A DNA stretch of 38,843 nucleotides from 2-01-FULL-39-10-A sp964525395 (GCA_964525395.1 CAZGGU010000006.1:1-38843); one strand, 5' to 3'; counted from the stretch's first letter, positions 23,606 through 31,851 are shown. A program made the numbers and translations. Notes: generated from the sequence alone by a model not told the origin.

Positions 23606-25276
23606 ATGCAGTATCTTAATGACGAACAGCACTATATAGATCGTTACGACCTTCATACCATCGAAGAATGCCTCGATAATGTAAAAATGTTTCAGGATAT
23701 TTATCAAAAAAGCCTGACTAGTGAAGAACTTAAAAATATTTCTCAAGAAGACAAACTCCACGATGCAAATCTCATGCTTCATCGAACCCTTTTCGTTATA
23801 AAAGGCAAAAGGTATGAGAAGAAACAAGAAACTATCCAAAAATGGATGGAAGAAGACAAACTAAAACAAGATAAGCAAGACTACACTCCAACTCCAGAAG
23901 ATATCGTTTGCCATCTTTGTAATGGTTCAATGTTTTTTAATTCTTCAAAACACCTTGATTACTCATACGATAGTCCACTCATGCGCATGATGTTTCTTTT
24001 TAAGTGCAGTAAATGCGAGAAACAACAGTGGGTGTATGACGATGGTGAGATTCGCATTTCAAAACCCGATCTTTGCCCTAAATGCAAAGAAGAAATAGAT
24101 GTAAAAGTGACCCGAAAAGGTAAAGTTATCACTTGGAAGCATAAGTGCAAAGCTTGTGGCTTCTCAAAAACTGAAGTGGAAGATCTTGGCAAACATGATG
24201 AAGAACATAAAAAATGGGAGGAAGAGCAAAGGAAAAAGGAAGAAGAAGGCAAAAAACTTCTTGAAAAGTACCGAGAAGAGTTTTGTTTAAATGAAAAGGA
24301 CGGGATAGAACACGTTGAAACCCTCGAGGCACTCGAAGTTGGGAATGAAATATATGAGGAAGAAAAACAGAAGTTCGATGACAGAGCTTACCAAACGGCA
24401 GTCAATCTAAAAAGACTTACTGTTCTTGAAATCGAGAAACTACTTACAGAAAAACTAGAAAAGGAAAAATACGTTAAGTTCACGCTGGATAAGCCAGATA
24501 TGGGAAGGTTCGTTACGATCCCCTTTAATGTTTTGGATGCCAACTCAACAAGAAATCCTAATATAAGTGAAGCTACCCTCAAGAAACTCTTAAAGGATAT
24601 GTTAGAAGATACTAACTGGAGACTGATGAGTGATGGGATACGCTACCGCCTAGGATATCTCTCTGGGACTCTGAAAGCATACGAACAGGAAGAAGATTTA
24701 CTTGACTTGGTAGGAGCTAAAAAAGAAGTTAAAGCTCCAAAATCAAAAATTGATCCAGAAAAACGAGCGAAATACATGAGCCACAACCTAGTACAACTCG
24801 CAAAAATGTCTGGTGAGTTTGACGGAATCGAGGCAACACGGAAACGAAGACTCGAGAAAGAGCCAGAAGGATTCTTCCTCGACGACGGTAAGGGTCCATA
24901 TACTTGTGGAATCTGTGGAGAGTATTACTACGGAAAAGACATTTGGTGGACATTAAATGGCTTATGGTGCAGGAATTGCTGGAATAATATCAAGGCAGGG
25001 GTTATTCCTCCACTGAAACACAGATACGACAAGGATAATATTTACTTCCAAGATTGGCAGATAGAATCTGACTTTGGAGTACATCCAGCTACAAGAGGCA
25101 AGTTAAAAAGAGAAGGATTGTTAAAAGGCAGAGAGTTGAAGAACGAAAAAGATCAGGTTTACTATACTATTTACCTTGTTTCAGAAAACAAAGAGTTTCT
25201 CAAGAAATACCCAAGAAAAGATAAAACAACGCGAGAGACAATTGTCGGTAAAGACGGCAAACCTATTGAACTATAA
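23606..25276 (+). CDS. multi-zinc-ribbon protein, unknown
   Basis: 556 residues. Cysteine pairs at C102/C105, C134/C137, C157/C160 and C181/C184 make at least two zinc ribbons. A long charged coiled coil (about 190-225) follows. Another ribbon lies at about 430-460 (CGICGEYYYGKD...CRNC). The C-terminal 80 residues (SDFGVHPATRGKLKREGLLKG) look like a small winged-helix or MerR-like module. The protein is probably a nucleic-acid-binding scaffold. It starts three bases after the HEPN-like gene. I do not recognise a named family. Confidence 0.7.
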   Translation: MQYLNDEQHYIDRYDLHTIEECLDNVKMFQDIYQKSLTSEELKNISQEDKLHDANLMLHRTLFVIKGKRYEKKQETIQKWMEEDKLKQDKQDYTPTPEDIVCHLCNGSMFFNSSKHLDYSYDSPLMRMMFLFKCSKCEKQQWVYDDGEIRISKPDLCPKCKEEIDVKVTRKGKVITWKHKCKACGFSKTEVEDLGKHDEEHKKWEEEQRKKEEEGKKLLEKYREEFCLNEKDGIEHVETLEALEVGNEIYEEEKQKFDDRAYQTAVNLKRLTVLEIEKLLTEKLEKEKYVKFTLDKPDMGRFVTIPFNVLDANSTRNPNISEATLKKLLKDMLEDTNWRLMSDGIRYRLGYLSGTLKAYEQEEDLLDLVGAKKEVKAPKSKIDPEKRAKYMSHNLVQLAKMSGEFDGIEATRKRRLEKEPEGFFLDDGKGPYTCGICGEYYYGKDIWWTLNGLWCRNCWNNIKAGVIPPLKHRYDKDNIYFQDWQIESDFGVHPATRGKLKREGLLKGRELKNEKDQVYYTIYLVSENKEFLKKYPRKDKTTRETIVGKDGKPIEL

Positions 25277-25283
25277 GAAATGA

Positions 25284-25289
25284 GATAAT
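25284..25289 (+). promoter_or_regulatory. extended -10 before the last gene of the cluster
   Basis: TGAGATAAT (25281-25289) matches an extended -10 (TGnTATAAT-like), ending 6 bases before the ATG at 25296. A separate leaderless promoter is possible. Confidence 0.45.
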
Positions 25290-25295
25290 TGGTTT

Positions 25296-26150
25296 ATGGC
25301 TATAGACAAAATTAACATAACCGTTTTAGACGAAGAGAATAAATATAGAAAGTTTCTTAAGATTATTCCATATAGTTCTGGTGGATTCGCTATATTGTTG
25401 CCGAGCTTTGTTGATTCCCAGACTGGAAGGCTTGAGAGAACACTTGTGACTTATGAAAACATGGGCACACATATCGAGACTAAACGAGATGAATCTCAAC
25501 AATACAGTGCCAAAGATATAGTGAAATTCTCTTATCATCCGGATGGTTTCGTTCAATTCTCTAGTGCTACCAATAATCGAATAGTGTCTGGACGAAATCC
25601 TGATGGGACAGCAAAAGGCTTGGGCGTAGTTAGTTGGCCATTGAGCAATCCAGTTTCAACTGGTCCAAGCATGTCGATTACTTTTTGGGGTTTAGATAGA
25701 TTTGTAGAGGATACGTCAGCAAAAATAGATAAACGTTTTGTCTTTGATATAAAAGAAGCAGTTAAACATCCCAAAGCTACTTTTAAAAAAGATTGTCCTT
25801 TAGCCTATGCCATGGCTATGTATATAATTCCAAACTCACTAGATGGAAATATTATTGATAATAATGGAAGAAAGACGGCTCATCTGGCCATGATGCAAGG
25901 CTTACCCGATGGAAGTGCATTTATGCGACTTCGTGAGGAGGTTAGGATTATAGAAATACCAAATCAAGATTACAGAATTGGAATATCTTGGTTTTCTCTC
26001 CCAATAGAAGCTAAATCAGATTTTGGATATATGTTCTTTGGTCCCACCGATGGTAAAAGAGGCCTTGTTGCTTCTTACCCAGCGGTAGATTATGGAGAAA
26101 AACTATTGATGAAGGATCTAGCATTTAACCCTAGCGAGCCAACCGAATAG
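25296..26150 (+). CDS. hypothetical protein, unknown
   Basis: 284 residues, beta-rich, no membrane segment or signal peptide, no cysteine cluster (one cysteine only). Features such as SYHPDGFVQFSS and VSWPLSNPVSTGPSMSITFWGLDRF are distinctive but match nothing I know. It is the last gene in the run from the LexA-like repressor, 19 bases after the previous stop, and may also have its own promoter. It could be part of the system or a neighbour. Confidence 0.65.
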   Translation: MAIDKINITVLDEENKYRKFLKIIPYSSGGFAILLPSFVDSQTGRLERTLVTYENMGTHIETKRDESQQYSAKDIVKFSYHPDGFVQFSSATNNRIVSGRNPDGTAKGLGVVSWPLSNPVSTGPSMSITFWGLDRFVEDTSAKIDKRFVFDIKEAVKHPKATFKKDCPLAYAMAMYIIPNSLDGNIIDNNGRKTAHLAMMQGLPDGSAFMRLREEVRIIEIPNQDYRIGISWFSLPIEAKSDFGYMFFGPTDGKRGLVASYPAVDYGEKLLMKDLAFNPSEPTE

Positions 26151-26209
26151 TTGTCGAAATGGCTATCTATATCAAAGTGTATCATCATTTTAAGACATCC
26201 TTTTTATAC

Positions 26210-26245
26210 TGTCTCATTTGTCTCGTTTAGCCTGGATGTGAGACA
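26210..26245. repeat. inverted repeat at the right edge of the cluster
   Basis: TGTCTCA (26210-26216) and TGAGACA (26239-26245) with a 22-base spacer. TGTCTC recurs inside at 26220. It may be a hairpin terminator for the cluster or an insertion-sequence end remnant; no transposase is present. The rest of the 180-base gap shows nothing else clear. Confidence 0.4.
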
Positions 26246-26292
26246 ATCGTTATAAGGATAAGAAGGTTCTAGACCGGAGCGCTCAGCCAAAC

Positions 26293-26321
26293 TTACGATA
26301 TAAAATGTTTTCTGCTATAAT
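26293..26321 (+). promoter_or_regulatory. promoter of the DUF1761 gene
   Basis: TATAAT at 26316-26321, a weak -35 TTACGA at 26293-26298, spacer 17. Nine bases separate the -10 from the ATG, so almost no leader. Confidence 0.5.
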
Positions 26322-26330
26322 TGACTAATA

Positions 26331-26717
26331 ATGAATATTAACTTTCTAGCCGCAATTATTGCTTCATTTACAGGACTCATTCTCGGGTTTCTTTGGTATT
26401 CTGTTATCTTTGCTAAACCATGGCAAAAATTAGCAGGGGTATCTGAGACTCAAATGAAGAAGGGAATGCCGATTAGAGCTCTTGGATCATATATCTTAAC
26501 TCTTATCATGGCTTTTACCCTTGCTGCGTTTATTGGCGCTGAGCAAACTCCACAATTTGGTCTTTTTGCTGGGCTCGCTGCAGGCCTAGGTTGGGTTGCA
26601 ATGGCAATTGGAACTAATTATATATTTGAACACAAGCCATTTAAATTATTTTTAATTAATGCTGGATATAATGTTGTGCTTCTTGCAGTCATGGGGCTAA
26701 TCATTGGGTTGTTTTAA
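26331..26717 (+). CDS. DUF1761 family membrane protein
   Basis: 128 residues with four predicted membrane helices. The N-terminal GLILGFLWYSVIFAKPWQKLAG is the typical DUF1761 opening, where a W-Y/F-S-P/V-F motif precedes the first cytosolic loop. Function of the family is unknown. It is monocistronic by its surroundings: a promoter in front and an AT-rich gap behind. Confidence 0.8.
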   Translation: MNINFLAAIIASFTGLILGFLWYSVIFAKPWQKLAGVSETQMKKGMPIRALGSYILTLIMAFTLAAFIGAEQTPQFGLFAGLAAGLGWVAMAIGTNYIFEHKPFKLFLINAGYNVVLLAVMGLIIGLF

Positions 26718-26850
26718 TTAGCAGCTTGATTTTGAAACTCACTACTAATACATCGAAAGCTTTATTTTACCCATATCTGCATAATTAATTCTCAAATCTA
26801 CCTTGAATTCTTTGATAGGTTCCAATATGTTGAAATACGATATTAATATA

Positions 26851-26879
26851 TTGACAAACGATAAAAATTACCTTATCAT
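26851..26879 (+). promoter_or_regulatory. consensus promoter of the DUF2975/Xre operon, leaderless
   Basis: TTGACA (26851-26856), 17-base spacer, TATCAT (26874-26879), then exactly 6 bases to the ATG at 26886. Confidence 0.8.
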
Positions 26880-26885
26880 TATTTT

Positions 26886-27362
26886 ATGAAACGCGGATCT
26901 ACTCTATTTCTCAAAGTTGCGATTATCATCATTGCGGCTATTACAATTTTTAGCTTAATCATGTTTCCCCAAACAGAAGGAAGAGCTTCTAATATAAGTT
27001 TAGCTAAAATTTACTTAGACCCTTTAATTCTATATGGATACCTTGCTTCAATTCCATTTTTCTTCGGCCTCTATCAAGCATTCAAATTATTAAACTTAAT
27101 TGATAGAAATAAGGCTTTTTCTCAAAATGCTGTGATTGCATTCAAAAATATGAAACTAGCATCAGTCGCATTAATAATTTTTATTCTCGGCGGCATACTC
27201 TTTATTCACTTTTTAGCAAATGGGAACGATCCAGCTGGTCCAACCATGCTAGGACTAAGCACAATATTTGTAATTTCTATAATTGCCACAATCGCTGGTG
27301 TTTTTGAAAAACTTATCCAAAACGCTGTCGAGATAAAGTCAGAAAACGACTTAACTGTTTAA
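26886..27362 (+). CDS. DUF2975 family membrane protein
   Basis: 158 residues, four membrane segments arranged as in DUF2975 proteins, with the loop RNKAFSQNAVIAFKNMK between helices 2 and 3 (about 75-92). DUF2975 genes are typically followed by a small Xre regulator, as here with one base between the stop and the next ATG. Presumed membrane partner of that regulator; function unknown. Confidence 0.8.
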   Translation: MKRGSTLFLKVAIIIIAAITIFSLIMFPQTEGRASNISLAKIYLDPLILYGYLASIPFFFGLYQAFKLLNLIDRNKAFSQNAVIAFKNMKLASVALIIFILGGILFIHFLANGNDPAGPTMLGLSTIFVISIIATIAGVFEKLIQNAVEIKSENDLTV

Positions 27363-27363
27363 T

Positions 27364-27579
27364 ATGATCGTTATAAATATCGATGTCATGCTCGCCAAGA
27401 GAAAAATGTCCGTAACTGAGCTTACTGAAAAGGTAGGTATTACTATGGCCAATCTTTCTATTCTTAAGAATGGGAAGGCCAAAGCTATCCGCTTTTCTAC
27501 ACTAGAAGCAATATGTCGTGCGCTTGAGTGTCAACCAGGAGATATTTTGGAATACCAAGAAAGAAAAAGTGATGAATAA
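27364..27579 (+). CDS. YozG-type small Xre regulator
   Basis: 71 residues: IDVMLAKRKMSVTELTEKVGITMANLSILKNGKAKAIRFSTLEAICRALECQPGDIL is the full compact HTH of the Cro/CI type seen beside DUF2975 proteins. It overlaps the next small membrane-protein gene by 8 bases. Likely autoregulator of the unit. Confidence 0.88.
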   Translation: MIVINIDVMLAKRKMSVTELTEKVGITMANLSILKNGKAKAIRFSTLEAICRALECQPGDILEYQERKSDE

Positions 27580-27871
27580 ATTTTATAAAAAGAACAAATC
27601 CTTAATCAGGCCGCTGATAATTACTCTTGGAATATTACTAATTCCACTTATAGGAACGATGTTCATTGAAGGTTGGGTATGGGGACCAGTGGATTTTATA
27701 GTTATGGGAGTTTTAATTTTTGTCACCGGCTTCATGATCGAATTTGCTAATAAAAAAATCAAAAAGACAAATCACAAACTCCTAACAATTGGAGCTATTC
27801 TCTTTGGACTACTTCTAATTTGGATAGAACTCGCAACCGATGGAGTATCCAATTTTTTAGCACTGTACTAA
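27572..27871 (+). CDS. small three-helix membrane protein
   Basis: 99 residues from the ATG at 27572, which overlaps the regulator stop. Earlier in-frame starts would lie deep inside the regulator gene. Three hydrophobic segments (about 13-33, 39-58, 69-86). Common in small-regulator operons; function unknown. Confidence 0.75.
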   Translation: MNKFYKKNKSLIRPLIITLGILLIPLIGTMFIEGWVWGPVDFIVMGVLIFVTGFMIEFANKKIKKTNHKLLTIGAILFGLLLIWIELATDGVSNFLALY

Positions 27872-27888
27872 TATAAATCTTTTAAGTC

Positions 27889-27918
27889 TTGCAATTTTAT
27901 TTCCCAACTGTTTATAAT
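27889..27918 (+). promoter_or_regulatory. promoter of the SurA-N gene, leaderless
   Basis: TTGCAA (27889-27894), 18-base spacer, TATAAT (27913-27918), 6 bases, ATG at 27925. This decides the start of the gene against an in-frame ATG at 27889. Confidence 0.7.
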
Positions 27919-27924
27919 GGGCGA

Positions 27925-28635
27925 ATGGATCCTAAAACCAAGAAAAACGCCAAATCCAAGAAAGCAACCAAAAAATCATCAAAAGCTCCAGTAGTCAATT
28001 CTTCTTCAGCAATTGAAACAAAAACAACAAAATCCAATCTCACACCTAAGAACAAAAAGCTGATTATAGTCTTGGCTGCAATAATTTTCATTATCGTCGC
28101 ACTTGCCCTTTACTACAAAAGCTTATTCGTAGCTGCTACAGTAAATGGTCAGCCAATTACTAGAATAGCAGTAGTAAAACAGCTTGAAAAACAAAGTGGA
28201 AAACAAACACTAGATGCACTAGTTACTCAAACTCTTATTCTCCAAGAAGCTAAAAAGAGAAATATAAACATAACTCAAAAAGACGTTGATACAGAACTCG
28301 GAAAAATTACTAAAAACGTTGAAGCACAAGGCTCAACTCTGGATCAAGCACTAGCAGCTCAAGGAATGACTAAAAATCAATTAATGGAGCAGATTAAGAT
28401 TCAGATCGCTCTTGATAAAATGGTAGGGAATGATTTTAAAGCGAGTCAGAAAGAAATTGATGAATTCGTAACTCAAACTCAAGCACAACTTCCCGAAGGT
28501 TCAACCACCACAGCGGCTGAAATCCAATCACAAGCTAAATCTCAAATCGCTCAGGAGAAGAAGCAACAAGCTATGCAAGAACTTATTGCTAAACTCCAAA
28601 AAGAAGCCAAAATTAAAACCTTCGTAAGCTACTAA
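27925..28635 (+). CDS. membrane-anchored SurA/PrsA N-domain chaperone without PPIase
   Basis: 236 residues. A lysine/serine-rich cytosolic tail (1-45) and a single membrane anchor (about 51-70) precede an extracellular helical domain. The opening VNGQPITRIAVVKQLEKQSGKQTLDALVTQTLILQEAKKRNI is the hallmark of the SurA_N chaperone fold. No parvulin-type isomerase domain follows; the protein ends at about 236 where a PPIase would start. It should bind unfolded exported proteins at the membrane. Start set by the promoter. Confidence 0.8.
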   Translation: MDPKTKKNAKSKKATKKSSKAPVVNSSSAIETKTTKSNLTPKNKKLIIVLAAIIFIIVALALYYKSLFVAATVNGQPITRIAVVKQLEKQSGKQTLDALVTQTLILQEAKKRNINITQKDVDTELGKITKNVEAQGSTLDQALAAQGMTKNQLMEQIKIQIALDKMVGNDFKASQKEIDEFVTQTQAQLPEGSTTTAAEIQSQAKSQIAQEKKQQAMQELIAKLQKEAKIKTFVSY

Positions 28636-28637
28636 TC

Positions 28638-28666
28638 TTTACATTCCTCAAAGTCTTTGTCATGAT
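28638..28666 (+). promoter_or_regulatory. promoter of the CBU_0592-like gene
   Basis: TTTACA (28638-28643), 17-base spacer, CATGAT (28661-28666), 6 bases to the ATG. The -10 is poor, but geometry equals that of the other leaderless promoters. Confidence 0.45.
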
Positions 28667-28672
28667 AATTAT

Positions 28673-28921
28673 ATGAATAAAAATCTGGTAAATATTGTGG
28701 GATGGTACGGAGCATTCGCTACTTTGGCAGCATATTTTTTAGTAAGCTTTTCTATTTTGGGACCTAAGGATCTTGTTTATCAGCTTCTTAATTTTACAGG
28801 TGCAGTGGGACTAGCTACCATTTGTTATTTCAAGCGCACCTATCAACCGCTTTTCGTTAATATAATTTGGCTTACAATCGCATTATTTGCCCTAGTTAAT
28901 ATTTTCTTGTCCTTAAGATAA
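28673..28921 (+). CDS. CBU_0592-like small membrane protein
   Basis: 82 residues with three hydrophobic segments. The opening NIVGWYGAFATLAAYFLVSFSIL and the mid-portion YQLLNFTGAVGLATICYFKRTYQPLFVNIIW fit the CBU_0592 family of unknown function. Its stop overlaps the ATG of the next tiny gene (TAATG). Confidence 0.75.
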   Translation: MNKNLVNIVGWYGAFATLAAYFLVSFSILGPKDLVYQLLNFTGAVGLATICYFKRTYQPLFVNIIWLTIALFALVNIFLSLR

Positions 28922-29076
28922 TGCCAAAAAATAAATCCAAACCAATAAACACCAAGAAGAATTTCGAGCTTGCCTTAATTATCACCGCTGTTACGATTGG
29001 AGTAGTAGCAGCATCAACATATGCAAACAATCCAATTGTTCTTCATCAAATACCGCTTCTCAACCTTATCCCTTAA
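28921..29076 (+). CDS. tiny single-helix membrane protein
   Basis: 51 residues starting MPKNKSKP, with a basic N-terminus and one hydrophobic segment (about 16-33), ending LLNLIP. Translationally coupled to the gene before it through TAATG. Its end overlaps the convergent GAP-family gene by 11 bases. Too short for homology judgement. Confidence 0.5.
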   Translation: MPKNKSKPINTKKNFELALIITAVTIGVVAASTYANNPIVLHQIPLLNLIP

Positions 29077-29728
29077 ATGCTTTAGCAATAAGATTTAAAC
29101 CTAGAATTAAAAAGAGTATAAATAAAATCGAGGCATTGTGATAAAGGAACCAAGATTTCAAATCTTCCAGTTTTCCATTAATTTTATCTCCTAAAATAAA
29201 AAATCCAAATACAGGTAGAATAATAGTGAAACTCGCAATAAAGGTATAAATAATTAAAGCAATTATGGCCTCATGCAGAGAACTAGAATTCTGACCAATC
29301 ATTACTCCCGAAGATACATCAATAATGGTGTTTTTAGCATTAATAGTCACCAATCCGAAAGCAATTAAAAAAGCCATGAAAGGACTCATATTTTCGATTG
29401 CGTTCATCCATTCAGGCTTTTTCGGAAGAACACCCGGCTTGGGACGCATCGTCCACTCTTTTACTGCTAAGCCGACCAAAACTATACCCAAAAACAGATT
29501 AAGTAAAACTACGTACTCTGGCTTGCTTGCATCAGTATTTAACGGCTTATTAAAAATAATCATAAAAGCGCCAACATTAATAATCACCGCTAACATCCAG
29601 CCAAATAAAAATAACAAGCTGTTCAGTTTGGCTTTTTTACTTAGCAAAAGAAGAACTAACGCAGCAATTGGTAGGGGAGAAAGGGCGACAGCTACGGCGT
29701 GTGGAAGAAGAGAAGTAAATAGCTCCAT
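29066..29728 (-). CDS. GAP (Sap) family membrane protein, LysE-like
   Basis: 220 residues, six predicted membrane helices. The N-terminus LLPHAVAVALSPLPIAALVLLLLS has the proline-containing first helix typical of the GAP/LysE superfamily. A cytosolic loop with KPEWMNAIENMSP (about 103-115) separates the two halves, also typical of GAP proteins, which are linked to export of lipids or small molecules. The substrate is unknown. Leaderless start by the promoter. Confidence 0.75.
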   Translation of the reverse strand: MELFTSLLPHAVAVALSPLPIAALVLLLLSKKAKLNSLLFLFGWMLAVIINVGAFMIIFNKPLNTDASKPEYVVLLNLFLGIVLVGLAVKEWTMRPKPGVLPKKPEWMNAIENMSPFMAFLIAFGLVTINAKNTIIDVSSGVMIGQNSSSLHEAIIALIIYTFIASFTIILPVFGFFILGDKINGKLEDLKSWFLYHNASILFILFLILGLNLIAKAFKG

Positions 29729-29733
29729 AATTT

Positions 29734-29763
29734 ATTATGACCAAATTCATTAAGTAGTGTCAA
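29734..29763 (-). promoter_or_regulatory. promoter of the GAP-family gene
   Basis: Minus strand TTGACA (29763-29758), 18-base spacer, CATAAT (29739-29734), 5 bases to the ATG. The -35 overlaps the 3' end of the lipase gene. Confidence 0.6.
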
Positions 29764-31022
29764 TTAACTGGGCTTGAAACTTCAACTGCTGGGGAAACAG
29801 GAAGAGGAAGTGCACAGTTAGAATCTGCTTTTTCCCCTTTAAATCTAGCGCTTATCCAATCTAATGTATCATCACTTGTTACATTAGGGAGCTCTGCATG
29901 ACTCACGTCTTTGTACCAAAATGATGAAAGATTAGATCCAGCTCTACAGCTTTTTTTCACATAAAGCGCTGTGGCGCTTGGCAGGACTACAGTATCAGCT
30001 AAACCTTGTAAAACCATAACCGGTGTCTCTAAAACAGGCTCAGGTGACTCCTTATCGAAAGCTTCATACCAAACCTTATTTTCAGTGGGATTGGAAATAA
30101 AATATTTCTTTCCAAGCTTTGAGTTAAAAATAGCTCGTGCTCCTGCAGCTGTTATACATAGATTAGCTATTTCTTGATTCTTTTTCTCAGTCATACCAGG
30201 ATCAATAACTGAAGTGGGAAGCTTAAATCTATCGACCCATGAAACATAAATCTCAGGAGCGATTGCCCAAACGAGCGGCTTATCGTACTGTGTAGCAAAA
30301 AGTGCATTTAACTCAGTGGCAGGAGCGGCGGCTACTGCGCCGACTAAATCAATATCTTTCGCATAACTCTTATTTAAGTTTGTAGCGAAAAGGGTGGAAT
30401 GGCCACCTTGTGAATGTCCGAAAATAGCAGCTTTTTCACCAGGATTAAACTGACTTAAATTTTTAGCAGCTCGAATCGAATTCAACACATCTCTTCCTTC
30501 ACTTTCACCTACTAAGTATTGCTTTTGGCCCTCAATTCCGAGCCCCGAATAATCAGTCGCTACGACTATCCATCCTTTTTCCATCATCATAGTTAACCAA
30601 GGCTGCAGAATGGCCGTAGGAGCAAGAGATTTGGAAGGAGCACAAGATGCACCTAAGCCTACTGTTCCATGCGCCCAAGCCACAATATTTTTGTCTTTCA
30701 TTTCTTTATTCGACACATAAATTACTCCTGAAACTGGAACTAGAGTGTCATCTGGAAGTTGACTAACATATAGTAGTCTGTACGCCTTTCCTCCGACGAT
30801 AGGAGTTTTAATTTCTTCAATCTTTAAAACATCACCTGGTTTTTTATCTTTTAAATCCGAGGGCGGAGAATAGAAAGCAGCAATTTTATGCTGATAAATC
30901 TTAACCTCAGCTACTTTGTAAATTACAGGGCCAAATATTAAGGCTAAGACTACAAATACGAAAATAAGAATAAATATTAATATTTTTCTTTTTTTACTTT
31001 TTTTCTCTTTTATTTTAGCCAT
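29760..31022 (-). CDS. secretory-lipase-type alpha/beta hydrolase, membrane-anchored
   Basis: 420 residues from the ATG at 31022. One N-terminal membrane helix (about 13-35) follows a run of lysines, so the enzyme is probably anchored outside. Nucleophile S204 in GHSQGG, acid D343 (QGLADTVV) and H375 (VSHAELP) form the triad. IVAWAHGTVG (113-122) is the oxyanion-side motif of the fungal/bacterial secretory lipase (LIP) family. Two cysteines near 127 and 359 could form a disulfide. The start is supported by a TAGAAT -10 (31033-31028) five bases upstream. Substrate probably an ester lipid; exact specificity unknown. Confidence 0.82.
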   Translation of the reverse strand: MAKIKEKKSKKRKILIFILIFVFVVLALIFGPVIYKVAEVKIYQHKIAAFYSPPSDLKDKKPGDVLKIEEIKTPIVGGKAYRLLYVSQLPDDTLVPVSGVIYVSNKEMKDKNIVAWAHGTVGLGASCAPSKSLAPTAILQPWLTMMMEKGWIVVATDYSGLGIEGQKQYLVGESEGRDVLNSIRAAKNLSQFNPGEKAAIFGHSQGGHSTLFATNLNKSYAKDIDLVGAVAAAPATELNALFATQYDKPLVWAIAPEIYVSWVDRFKLPTSVIDPGMTEKKNQEIANLCITAAGARAIFNSKLGKKYFISNPTENKVWYEAFDKESPEPVLETPVMVLQGLADTVVLPSATALYVKKSCRAGSNLSSFWYKDVSHAELPNVTSDDTLDWISARFKGEKADSNCALPLPVSPAVEVSSPVN

Positions 31023-31083
31023 AATCAATTCTAACATTTTTTCTTCATAAAACCCATTAAAAAGACTTTTTAGTCTCGTGAAC

Positions 31084-31112
31084 TTGACAATTTTTATGCC
31101 TTATAGTAGCAT
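31084..31112 (+). promoter_or_regulatory. probable promoter of the Rpf-like gene
   Basis: TTGACA at 31084-31089 with TAGCAT at 31107-31112 (spacer 17). An alternative -10, TATAGT at 31102-31107, lacks a good -35. The transcript would start near 31115-31119. Confidence 0.45.
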
Positions 31113-31128
31113 TCACAGTCGCAAATCT

Positions 31129-31154
31129 GCCAACTATTCGTAGTTGGCTTTTTT
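31129..31154 (+). terminator. UUCG-capped intrinsic terminator directly before the Rpf-like gene
   Basis: GCCAACTA (31129-31136), tetraloop TTCG, TAGTTGGC (31141-31148), then six Ts, CG and more Ts. It sits between the promoter and the ATG at 31162, so it either attenuates the gene or ends a very short RNA. No antiterminator partner is evident. Confidence 0.8.
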
Positions 31155-31161
31155 CGTTTTT

Positions 31162-31851
31162 ATGGATAATGGAATAATAACAGGCGCGTTATTTATAACG
31201 ACCTTACTTAGTCCAGCGCCTACACCTGCACCGCAAATACCATCTCAAATCATTCAGATTCAGGAGATGAAGGACTATCGTGTTAAAGAAGACGATACGC
31301 TAGCCTCAATTGCTGAAAAAGAATACGGATCAAGCGAACTTTGGGTAAACATTTGGAATGATAATGAATTTATCGAAAACCCAGACGTAATTGAAAAAAA
31401 TTGGGTGATTAAATTAAAAACTAAAAAGCCTTTTTTGAAAGAGACTCTGAAAGAATCATTGGAAAAAAAATTAGAAATAAATAAAAAAGAGGTTATCATA
31501 TCTATTACGCCGACTCCATCTCTAGTTCAAACCACGAGCACTACAACTGCTTCCACTCCTGTACCAGTTGATCCTGCTTTCTCTCCGAAATTTCTAAATG
31601 AAGCACAGATTACGTTTCTCGGACAATGTGAGTCTGGTATGACGGCGACACGTAACAGTGGCAATGGTTATTATGGAGCATTTCAATTCTCAATCGGTAC
31701 ATGGAACAGAATGAACACAGGGTATGAAAGAGCTGATCTTGCTCCTCTTGATGTCCAAATAAATGCCGTCCAAAAACTTCTTCAGTCTTCAAGTATTTTT
31801 GGTCAATTTCCTGGCTGTGCACGTAAAATGCAGGCAATGGGAATTCTGTAG
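31162..31851 (+). CDS. LysM protein with Rpf-like transglycosylase domain
   Basis: 229 residues from the ATG at 31162. An N-terminal hydrophobic export segment is followed by a LysM peptidoglycan-binding domain (about 36-87, YRVKEDDTLASIAEKEYGSSELWVNIWNDN). A Pro/Thr/Ser-rich linker (115-138) leads to a lysozyme-like domain. CESGMTATRNSGNGYYGAFQFSIGTW carries the catalytic Glu157 and matches the resuscitation-promoting factor core, with C156 and a C-terminal cysteine as disulfide. It should cleave glycan strands of peptidoglycan outside the cell. First of four wall-hydrolase genes in 5 kb. Confidence 0.88.
   Translation: MDNGIITGALFITTLLSPAPTPAPQIPSQIIQIQEMKDYRVKEDDTLASIAEKEYGSSELWVNIWNDNEFIENPDVIEKNWVIKLKTKKPFLKETLKESLEKKLEINKKEVIISITPTPSLVQTTSTTTASTPVPVDPAFSPKFLNEAQITFLGQCESGMTATRNSGNGYYGAFQFSIGTWNRMNTGYERADLAPLDVQINAVQKLLQSSSIFGQFPGCARKMQAMGIL

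Noticed and set aside
19531..26150. Known systems such as CBASS, BREX, DISARM or retrons
   Set aside because: No nucleotidyltransferase, PglZ, ATPase/helicase, phospholipase D or reverse transcriptase motif is present in the cluster.
15907..26245. Integrated element with tRNA-Gln as attachment site
   Set aside because: No integrase and no repeat of the tRNA 3' end beyond a 7-base match (CAGCCAA near 26286) was found. The idea stays only as a hint in the findings.
31096..31143. Fifteen-codon leader peptide (MPYSSIHSRKSANYS) before the Rpf-like gene
   Set aside because: The predicted transcript start lies downstream of its ATG, and no competing antiterminator arm is visible, unlike leaders A and B.
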